From Lachnospiraceae bacterium (GTDB taxonomy: Bacteria; Bacillota_A; Clostridia; Lachnospirales; Lachnospiraceae), in assembly GCA_009774465.1 (NCBI GenBank), contig VSNT01000130.1:1-10096 (forward strand): DNA of 10,096 bases, given 5' to 3'. Shown in pieces: positions 1-5,187 of the stretch (the first letter of the stretch is position 1; each line of letters begins with the position of its first letter). Position numbers and translations under genes: made by a program. The notes beneath the pieces are model-generated. The model did no database searches and was not told the origin of the DNA. It was given only the letters and a program-made list of their open reading frames with translations.

Positions 1-19
1 AGATGTGTATACGAGACTG
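1..19 (+). other. Nextera mosaic-end-like sequence at contig edge (probable adapter remnant)
   Basis: The first 19 bases match the 19-base transposon mosaic end used in Nextera libraries (AGATGTGTATAAGAGACAG) at 17 positions, with mismatches only at positions 12 (C for A) and 18 (T for A). The match begins exactly at base 1. A chance match of this quality at the very edge is unlikely, so these bases are probably untrimmed adapter and not genomic DNA. Confidence 0.7.
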
Positions 20-114
20 GGTTATTCCTAGTTCATTTTTTATAGCAGAAATCTAGAGGAATTAGAGCTAAAGCTCTTTATATGCGCAATTCTAAAAATT
101 TACCAAAGAAACAT

Positions 115-143
115 TTGACAAGATTACAACTATGTAGTAAGAT
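115..143 (+). promoter_or_regulatory. Sigma-A-type promoter of the blaI-like/M56 operon
   Basis: A perfect -35 box TTGACA (115-120) is followed by a 17-bp spacer and a -10 box TAAGAT (138-143), which keeps the most conserved positions of TATAAT. Transcription would begin near 150, just before the ribosome binding site at 152-159 and the GTG at 166. The spacer is filled by an imperfect dyad. This arrangement is the main reason for rejecting the upstream ATG at 82, which would lie ahead of the promoter. Confidence 0.7.
122..140. promoter_or_regulatory. Candidate operator dyad in the promoter spacer
   Basis: Bases 124-140 (TTACAACTATGTAGTAA) form an imperfect 17-base palindrome with 6 of 8 pairs, and contain TACA-N4-TGTA. 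BlaI/MecI repressors are known to bind TACA/TGTA dyads, usually with a shorter N2 centre, so the spacing is not canonical. Its place between -35 and -10 fits autorepression by the product of the next gene. The half-site GATTACAA (122-129) recurs as GACTACAA at 2052-2059 in the second promoter. Confidence 0.45.
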
Positions 144-165
144 TGAGGCGCAAAGGAGACAAACA

Positions 166-537
166 GTGAAGGACAGATATAAATTAGCCGACGCAGAGCG
201 GGAGATTTTGATGGTACTCTGGGAATATACAGAGCCGATTCAGACGAAAGATTTACTGGAGCTAGTTAATCTAAGAGGCAGGAACTGGAAGCGTCAGACA
301 CTTAATACATTGCTTTCCCGTTTGGAAAAGAAAGGCATTGTAAACCGGAAGTATGCTTATGTACAGGCCGCTTTATCTGAAAAGGAATTGCTCCAAAGGC
401 AGACACAGGAGATACTGGATGATTTTTATGGTGGAAAACTGGGAGATTTTTGTGCTGCATTAGTGGGTGATACAAAGATAAGAAAGGAAGACGCCGAAGA
501 GCTTAATGCACTGATTGACAAAATGCAGAATAAGTAG
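166..537 (+). CDS. BlaI/MecI/CopY-family transcriptional repressor
   Basis: This 123-residue protein has the length and sequence of a BlaI/MecI repressor. An N-terminal winged helix begins KLADAEREILMVLWE, the typical family opening, followed by a recognition-helix region (roughly residues 35-60, around WKRQTLNTLLSRLEKKG) and a wing with the NRKYAY segment. The C-terminal helices from about residue 75 should mediate dimerisation. In the family the dimer represses its promoter until it is cleaved or released through a partner M56 protease. The GTG start is chosen because AAAGGAGA (152-159) lies at the right distance and a good promoter ends just upstream; an ATG at 82 extends the frame but lacks a ribosome binding site and precedes the promoter. 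The M56 gene follows 18 bases later. Family assignment is firm; the regulated targets are inferred. Confidence 0.9.
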   Translation: MKDRYKLADAEREILMVLWEYTEPIQTKDLLELVNLRGRNWKRQTLNTLLSRLEKKGIVNRKYAYVQAALSEKELLQRQTQEILDDFYGGKLGDFCAALVGDTKIRKEDAEELNALIDKMQNK

Positions 538-555
538 GATGGCTTATATTGCAGA

Positions 556-1866
556 ATGAAGTATCTATTACTAATGACATTCGCAGGAACTGCTTTATTT
601 TTAGGTTACTGTTGCTGGGTATGGATATGCGGAAGTTTTTTGACGCAGAGTATGAAGTATAAGGCGCTGGTCATTATATTATTTGTTTATCTGCTTCCCT
701 GGATGTGGTTGAAGAGGATTTATCGAAATATGATCAGTTCCTTTGCCAGGGAAAGTGTGAAAGTAGAAATAGCGGTAGCTGCTGCTAAAATTGTAACAGA
801 GAAAAAGGGCGCTTTTTGGACACAGGATTACAAAAAGCTGTTGCTGATTTCAGGAATATGGTTTGGCGTTGCTGTTTTACTTTTGGCCGGAAAGCTTATT
901 GCTTATTTTCAGCGCAGAAAAAGCCTGCTTCAAATGGCGAAAAAGTGTGAGAGCCGGGAGGCGGAAAAACTGCTGAAAGAACTTTGCGGGAAAGTTCATT
1001 TAAAGCGGAAACCGGAAATTTTTCAAATATCTTCCGATCATGATTCCTTTACATTAGGGACGATAAGGCCTGTGATTTTTCTGCAGGAGGATTATACTCC
1101 CAATGAGCTGGAATTGATTTTACGCCATGAAATGATACATATTATAAGGAATGATCTGCTAATTAAGATTTTGTTGGAATTTATATGTTGTCTGTATTGG
1201 TTTAATCCTGTCGTCCATATTTTCAAACGTCGCTTAGCGGCTGTATGTGAAACATCATGTGATGAGTTGATTGTGCGGAATCACAGCCTTGCAGAAAAGG
1301 GCATTTATGCGAAACTGATTGTTAAGAATATGGAAGAAATACAGGAGAGACCGGCACTTGAGAGCTCATTTGCAGGCAATCGTAAAAAGGCAAAGGAAAG
1401 GGTGGTTTTAATTATGAATGAAAAGCAAAGAAAAACCTGGCAAAAGGTAATTGCAGCAGGTGTGTTTGCTGTGATGCTGTTTGCAAATTCTTTGACAGCA
1501 TTGGCATATCCGAATGTATACCAAATGGAAGCGACTTCTGAAAGGGAAGCAGAAATTGCAATAAATAGTGAGTTAATGTGGATGGAAAGTGATTCTCAGG
1601 ATGAGTATAATTTTGATTTAAGTATAATTAAGTATGACAGACAGTTTGTAGATAAAAACGGAAATATTTATCCGGCAGACGAAACCAGCCCACACATTCT
1701 CTGCTTAAAACATAGTATTGTATCTGGTTATCTTCAGATGCATGAAAGAAACAGCAGCGGTGGATGTACGGTGTATACTTATAATTCCACAAGATGTACA
1801 AACTGCGATACGATTTGGATTGGCGATTTGGTTTCCACCACAAATTATGTTACCTGCCCTCACTAA
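556..1866 (+). CDS. BlaR1/MecR1-like M56 membrane metallopeptidase with Cys/His-rich sensor tail
   Basis: This 436-residue protein is the likely signalling partner of the preceding repressor. Membrane segments lie near residues 3-30, 36-55 and 92-115, with a hydrophobic stretch just after the active site (about 200-220) and a last one at about 296-317. The zinc protease motif HEMIH is at 191-195, with the downstream M56 signature CETSCDE at 231-237 (E232 the likely third ligand). In BlaR1/MecR1 this domain faces the cytoplasm and its activation leads to repressor loss. There is no penicillin-binding domain: after the last helix only about 119 residues remain, ending in a cluster C383, H386, H396, C404, C414-x2-C417, C434-x-H436. 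The tail should be extracytoplasmic and may bind metal or form disulfides, but its ligand is unknown. The start has no close ribosome binding site; a six-codon ORF at 539-559 overlaps it as ATGA, so translation may be coupled. Confidence 0.88.
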   Translation: MKYLLLMTFAGTALFLGYCCWVWICGSFLTQSMKYKALVIILFVYLLPWMWLKRIYRNMISSFARESVKVEIAVAAAKIVTEKKGAFWTQDYKKLLLISGIWFGVAVLLLAGKLIAYFQRRKSLLQMAKKCESREAEKLLKELCGKVHLKRKPEIFQISSDHDSFTLGTIRPVIFLQEDYTPNELELILRHEMIHIIRNDLLIKILLEFICCLYWFNPVVHIFKRRLAAVCETSCDELIVRNHSLAEKGIYAKLIVKNMEEIQERPALESSFAGNRKKAKERVVLIMNEKQRKTWQKVIAAGVFAVMLFANSLTALAYPNVYQMEATSEREAEIAINSELMWMESDSQDEYNFDLSIIKYDRQFVDKNGNIYPADETSPHILCLKHSIVSGYLQMHERNSSGGCTVYTYNSTRCTNCDTIWIGDLVSTTNYVTCPH

Positions 1867-1940
1867 TAAATAGTGAATTGAAATAATTTTGGAAAAGTAA
1901 GAAAAATATTTTTGTAAACTTCATAGAAAATAAAATGTCG

Positions 1941-1979
1941 AAAGAGTGTTGTTTGAAAAGGAAGAACAACGCTCTTTTT
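1941..1979 (+). terminator. Rho-independent terminator after the M56 gene
   Basis: A stem of 13 pairs (1941-1953 with 1965-1977, one G-T wobble) encloses an 11-base loop. The descending arm runs into TTTTT (1975-1979). It lies 74 bases after the M56 stop and should separate this operon from the cassette starting at 2044. Confidence 0.88.
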
Positions 1980-2043
1980 CGTGCGGAAAATGAAATAATA
2001 CCATGAAAAATATAGAAATAAAGGAGTAGTACACTTTATGGGA

Positions 2044-2073
2044 TTGACAATGACTACAATATAGTCTTATACT
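2044..2073 (+). promoter_or_regulatory. Strong sigma-A-type promoter of the effector cassette
   Basis: A perfect TTGACA (2044-2049), an 18-bp spacer and TATACT (2068-2073, 5 of 6 consensus) predict a start near 2080 and a leader of about 100 bases before the PNP-fold gene. A dyad sits inside the spacer. A weaker possible second promoter follows (TTGACA 2104-2109, TACATA 2128-2133). The rest of the 1867-2183 gap holds only the terminator and a possible small ORF. Confidence 0.72.
2052..2066. promoter_or_regulatory. Candidate operator dyad in the cassette promoter
   Basis: GACTACAATATAGTC is a 15-base palindrome with 6 of 7 pairs, centred on base 2059, wholly between -35 and -10. A repressor bound here would block RNA polymerase. 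Its left half GACTACAA matches GATTACAA in the blaI-like promoter, at nearly the same distance from -35 (2 versus 1 bases). That makes the BlaI-like protein the natural candidate binder, though binding is inferred. Confidence 0.5.
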
Positions 2074-2088
2074 TATTACATAAAAGTA

Positions 2089-2181
2089 ATGATAAATGGA
2101 AATTTGACATTTTTGGAAGAAATAGAGTACATAGTGTCAGTAAAGGACGAAGAAGAAATTATAGGAATACAAGGGAGATAA
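2089..2181 (+). CDS. Possible 30-residue leader or small protein
   Basis: An ATG at 2089 opens a 30-codon frame beginning MINGNLTFLEEIEYIV and rich in acidic residues. Its TAA ends 2 bases before the ATG of the PNP-fold gene. The predicted transcript would start only about 9 bases ahead of the ATG, and no ribosome binding site is visible, so it would be translated nearly leaderless if at all. The tight junction suggests possible translational coupling, but the frame could be chance. I do not recognise a family. Confidence 0.22.
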   Translation: MINGNLTFLEEIEYIVSVKDEEEIIGIQGR

Positions 2182-2183
2182 AT

Positions 2184-3242
2184 ATGTGTTCAAATAATTG
2201 TGAACAGGTAAGTAAAGGTATAAGGGATTTTATTGATAAGAATGCAGACTTTATAGGCAAATCCAGAGAATTTGTAAAAGAGCAGAAGAGGAGAACCAGC
2301 ATCATATGGGAAGAAAGTAAAAAAATATACAGATATCTTGCAAATGTGCAAGTAATGATTGTCACAGCCAATCAGATAGAATGTGAAACATTGACTGCTT
2401 TTTTTGCAGAGAATAGTGGATATGATTTGGTGAAGATAGGGAAAGACAAAGTCGTATATACATTTTTTAAAATAAATGATTGTAAGGTAGTTCATATTGA
2501 ACCAACGAATATCGGAGCATATACAAAAGGTGGAACAGCCGAAACAATAAGAGAGGCACTTAAAATAGCAAAACCTAATGCTGTTTTGTCACTTGGAGTT
2601 GGATTTGGAGCGGACTATACTAAAAGCGACCTGGGGGATGTTATGATAGGGAGGCAGCATTTTTCTTATGATAAGTCAGCAAAAGTGGTAAAAGATGGGA
2701 TTGAAATAAAAGTTTTGCATGTAGAAGAACCGGATAACTATATGCTGAGTCGTTTTAAAAGTAATATAAACGCTGAAGAACCCATGAAAGGAACGCTGCT
2801 TAAAAATGCATTTGCGGTGCTGATGGGGAATATGGTAACAGGAGAATTTGTAATAGATTCAAAAGAGTTTATGAACATGATTTTGAAACCATTTGAGTTA
2901 TTCGGAATAATAGGCGGAGAAATGGAAGCCTATGGAATATTTGAAGAAATTAAACTTTGTAAAAATGGCAAGAAGAGTAAAGGTATGTCTCATTGTATAA
3001 TGATAAAAGGAATATGTGACTGGGGAAACGGTAAAAACAGTGTAAAATCAGAAAGTCACCCTGACATTGGAAAAAATGATCTTCAAAGGTATGCCATGAT
3101 GAATGCGTGTGAGGTCTGTAAACAGTTCTTAAATAGCAATGAGATGTTTTCGGATTTAAAAATTATGGGAGTAAGGAAGAAAATTTGGAGTTGGTTAAGT
3201 AATAGAGGAATAAAAGGTAAAAAATTAAGAGTTACATTTTAA
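2184..3242 (+). CDS. Nucleoside phosphorylase / MTA-SAH nucleosidase-fold protein (candidate immune effector)
   Basis: This 352-residue protein has a helical, charged N-terminal region (1-54), then a nucleoside-phosphorylase-fold domain at about 56-310, and a basic tail. The fold shows in the first strand VMIVTANQIECETL (57-70), the glycine-rich loop SLGVGFG (136-142), GGEMEAYG (244-251), whose Met-Glu contacts ribose in this superfamily, and IKGICDWG with D279 at the purine-side Asp position of MTAN-type enzymes. The expected catalytic and binding residues are therefore kept, suggesting an active N-glycosidase or phosphorylase. PNP-fold proteins in anti-phage loci include ATP nucleosidases (for example in Detocs), and the neighbouring TIR, HNH and kinase genes favour such a role over salvage metabolism. 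The substrate cannot be read from sequence. AGGGAGA (2171-2177) supports the start; the TIR gene follows 19 bases after the stop. Confidence 0.82.
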   Translation: MCSNNCEQVSKGIRDFIDKNADFIGKSREFVKEQKRRTSIIWEESKKIYRYLANVQVMIVTANQIECETLTAFFAENSGYDLVKIGKDKVVYTFFKINDCKVVHIEPTNIGAYTKGGTAETIREALKIAKPNAVLSLGVGFGADYTKSDLGDVMIGRQHFSYDKSAKVVKDGIEIKVLHVEEPDNYMLSRFKSNINAEEPMKGTLLKNAFAVLMGNMVTGEFVIDSKEFMNMILKPFELFGIIGGEMEAYGIFEEIKLCKNGKKSKGMSHCIMIKGICDWGNGKNSVKSESHPDIGKNDLQRYAMMNACEVCKQFLNSNEMFSDLKIMGVRKKIWSWLSNRGIKGKKLRVTF

Positions 3243-3261
3243 ATTTATTGGAGGAGGGGAC

Positions 3262-3765
3262 ATGGAAATAGCTGAGGCGCTAATTCGGGTTGTTTTGGTG
3301 GCAATCATTGGGGGAATTAATATTTGGTTTGTGGGACTTATGACAGAAATGTTTGAAAAGCGTTATATCTATGTTTCATACGCAGACAAAGACGGAAGTA
3401 GAGCTAAATTTGCTATTGAAGTTATAAAAAGGCAATTGAAAAGCAGGTGGTGGATATCATATAAGATATTGACAAAAGGAGATATTCCTTTAGGAGAGAC
3501 AATATCTCGCGCAAAATATTGTTTTATAAAGCGTTCCGAAAGGTGCATTGTTTTTTTGTCAGATGATTATATAGAAGACAGTGACTGCCAATATGAATTT
3601 GGCATAATGAATGATTCAAAAGTAATTCCAATATTTTTGGACTGGAATCTAAATATTGCCCAGTGCTCAAAATCATTGATTGATAAAAATGGAATACTTA
3701 TAGTGGGATGTTATTCTCATAGATTAATTGAGAACAAAATGAAAATTTTAGCAAAAGAATTATAA
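3262..3765 (+). CDS. Membrane-anchored TIR-domain protein
   Basis: This 167-residue protein has one N-terminal membrane helix (about residues 5-28) followed by FEKR, so the rest should be cytoplasmic. A TIR domain fills residues 35-165: first strand YIYVSYADKD (35-44), box-2-like GDIPLGETI (73-81), strand CIVFLSDDYIEDSDC (95-109), catalytic-position E112 in CQYE, and VIPIFLD (121-127). Bacterial TIR domains of this kind commonly hydrolyse NAD+ or make signalling nucleotides; the retained Glu suggests catalytic ability. The usual Trp-Cys before the Glu is Asp-Cys here. There is no fused sensor domain, so activation must come from partners, probably proteins encoded alongside. GGAGGAGGGG precedes the start. 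Confidence 0.82.
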   Translation: MEIAEALIRVVLVAIIGGINIWFVGLMTEMFEKRYIYVSYADKDGSRAKFAIEVIKRQLKSRWWISYKILTKGDIPLGETISRAKYCFIKRSERCIVFLSDDYIEDSDCQYEFGIMNDSKVIPIFLDWNLNIAQCSKSLIDKNGILIVGCYSHRLIENKMKILAKEL

Positions 3766-3795
3766 GTCAGATAGAAATATTAAGGGGGATTTGAT

Positions 3796-4230
3796 ATGGA
3801 AGAAAAAGATTTTATGGATACGCTTTGGAAGTATTTCGAGTTACACGCGAACCAGAGAATGCAGATGATGAATTTTTACATAGTGATTGTATCACTGTTT
3901 TTGACAGCATTAGTTGCAATGTTTTGTTCGGATAAGGATGTGAAAATATATGAAAGTGTGGTTTGTGTTTCCATCATTTTCTTTTCATGGATATTTATGA
4001 TGTATGATAAGAGAACAAGAAACATGATTAAAAATTGTGAAGATGCAATTAAAGTAATTGAAAAGAAGTATATGGAGAAGTTTGATCCCGATATCATGAT
4101 TTTTACACAGGAAGCATTATGGGCGAAAGTTAATAAAGAAATGACCTATACGAAAATCATGTATTTGGAGTTTGCATTTGTGATAGTAATAGCGTTTATC
4201 GGCTTGATAGCAACATTGATTTGCGGCTGA
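3796..4230 (+). CDS. Three-helix membrane protein of unknown family
   Basis: This 144-residue protein has predicted membrane helices at about 27-44, 52-70 and 121-142. Between helices 2 and 3 is a basic, helical loop (71-120; DKRTRNMIKN, VIEKKYMEKF). The N-terminus WKYFELHANQRMQMMNFY, an amphipathic lead-in to the first helix, recalls small membrane proteins found in defence islands. The overall layout resembles two-helix SLATT-type pore proteins with an added C-terminal helix, but I cannot assign it to SLATT. Position between the TIR and HNH genes, with 26-30 base gaps, indicates co-transcription. It could be a membrane-disrupting effector or an anchor for the complex; neither is shown. AAGGGGG supports the start. 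Confidence 0.72.
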   Translation: MEEKDFMDTLWKYFELHANQRMQMMNFYIVIVSLFLTALVAMFCSDKDVKIYESVVCVSIIFFSWIFMMYDKRTRNMIKNCEDAIKVIEKKYMEKFDPDIMIFTQEALWAKVNKEMTYTKIMYLEFAFVIVIAFIGLIATLICG

Positions 4231-4256
4231 TATAGAAAATAGAAAGGTTAAAACAT

Positions 4257-5123
4257 ATGTACCACTTTTATAAAAAAGAAAATCCATATCTGCGAAGGGC
4301 ATTGTATGAGGTATATGGGAAAAAGTGCGTTTATTGCGGCGAGTGGCTGAAACCGAAGGATATGCAGGTTGACCATATACTGGCAGTAAATGCAGTAGAT
4401 TCTTATGATCCGGATTTTGGCCAATATTTAACCGAGCTGCAGGCAAATGGATTTAATATGGAAAAGCCGGATTATATTGAAAACTATATTTTATGTTGTG
4501 CAAAATGCAATTTGGATAAAAGAAATAAAAATTTCACTGTTGCATCTTTACGGTATTACCACGAGATGGCGATTGAGAAAACAGACAGAATTCTTCGGCT
4601 GATTGAAAAGTACAGGAATGGAGGAAATGCAGATGACTTTGAAGTAAATCAGGAAGATTCTTTACAATATTTAGAACCGAAACTTAAAAAGTATGTATTG
4701 CGGAAATTTGAAGAATATAAGGCGCAGGACATTGCTGTGCGGACACCACAGCTTTTGAGAATGCTTTTAGAATACGAGGATAGAAGCATAATTGATATCT
4801 TTAATGGATATGAAATGAATGATGGAAACAGGTATGGGGATTTCCTTAGAGGCTTTTTTAAAGAAATAGATGAGAAATATGAAACGGAAGGACAAACCTA
4901 CAGGGAGGAAGACTGGGTATCGTTCCAATATTTATTGGATAAAACTGAAAAGTCTTTGCGTGAGGAAGGAAATGAAAATTATATTACAGTTAATATCCTC
5001 TGTTATGCAATATTAAACTACCGGGAAGGAGCTACTACCAATATGATTCAAAATCAATTGGGGAGTGATCAATTTAAACAGTTGAAAAAATACATTTTGG
5101 AAAACAGAATTCCCAGTTTTTAA
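4257..5123 (+). CDS. HNH endonuclease fused to a Clp-N-like helical repeat domain
   Basis: The N-terminal 95 residues are an HNH nuclease of the McrA-like zinc type: C24-x2-C27, the catalytic pair D39-H40 in QVDHI, N76 before the second knuckle C81-x2-C84, then N85 and K88. All key residues are present, so it should cut DNA (or possibly RNA) with a divalent metal. After a linker (110-140), residues 145-205 and 222-283 each look like one half of a Clp N-terminal double repeat. Helix patterns such as TPQLLRMLLEYEDRSIIDIF and YITVNILCYAILNYREG recall the T/S-x-x-H-L-L-x-A-L-L core of ClpA/B/C N-domains. That domain binds adaptors or substrates, so it may tether the nuclease to a partner. The HNH call is firm; the Clp-N call is from eye and needs a profile search. 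GAAAGG precedes the start, and the kinase gene follows after 64 bases. Confidence 0.85.
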   Translation: MYHFYKKENPYLRRALYEVYGKKCVYCGEWLKPKDMQVDHILAVNAVDSYDPDFGQYLTELQANGFNMEKPDYIENYILCCAKCNLDKRNKNFTVASLRYYHEMAIEKTDRILRLIEKYRNGGNADDFEVNQEDSLQYLEPKLKKYVLRKFEEYKAQDIAVRTPQLLRMLLEYEDRSIIDIFNGYEMNDGNRYGDFLRGFFKEIDEKYETEGQTYREEDWVSFQYLLDKTEKSLREEGNENYITVNILCYAILNYREGATTNMIQNQLGSDQFKQLKKYILENRIPSF

Positions 5124-5187
5124 AGGTATAAGACAGATTGTATTGGAAATTGCTGCGAGAACATACAGGTGAAAGGAAGGTGGCTTT

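Noticed and set aside
64..77. Inverted repeat AGAGCT-AA-AGCTCT as a terminator or operator
   Set aside because: The stem is only 6 bp with a 2-base loop and only three following Ts; too weak to call, and the upstream context is lost at the contig edge.
82..165. N-terminal extension of the BlaI-like gene from ATG 82
   Set aside because: No ribosome binding site, unusual for the family length, and it precedes and overlaps a strong promoter; the GTG at 166 has a good ribosome binding site and gives the usual family length.
1414..1866. Separate secreted protein starting at the internal Met before the last M56 membrane helix
   Set aside because: It is in frame with the M56 protein, has no clear ribosome binding site, and the helix fits the fourth membrane segment that joins sensor and protease in BlaR1-type proteins.
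1902..1913. Perfect palindrome AAAAATATTTTT
   Set aside because: Simple A/T sequence in an AT-rich gap, expected by chance, and no association with promoter boxes.
2003..2064. Short ORFs of 8 codons (ATG 2003 and ATG 2038) upstream of or over the cassette promoter
   Set aside because: Very short, lie before the predicted transcription start, and overlap promoter elements.
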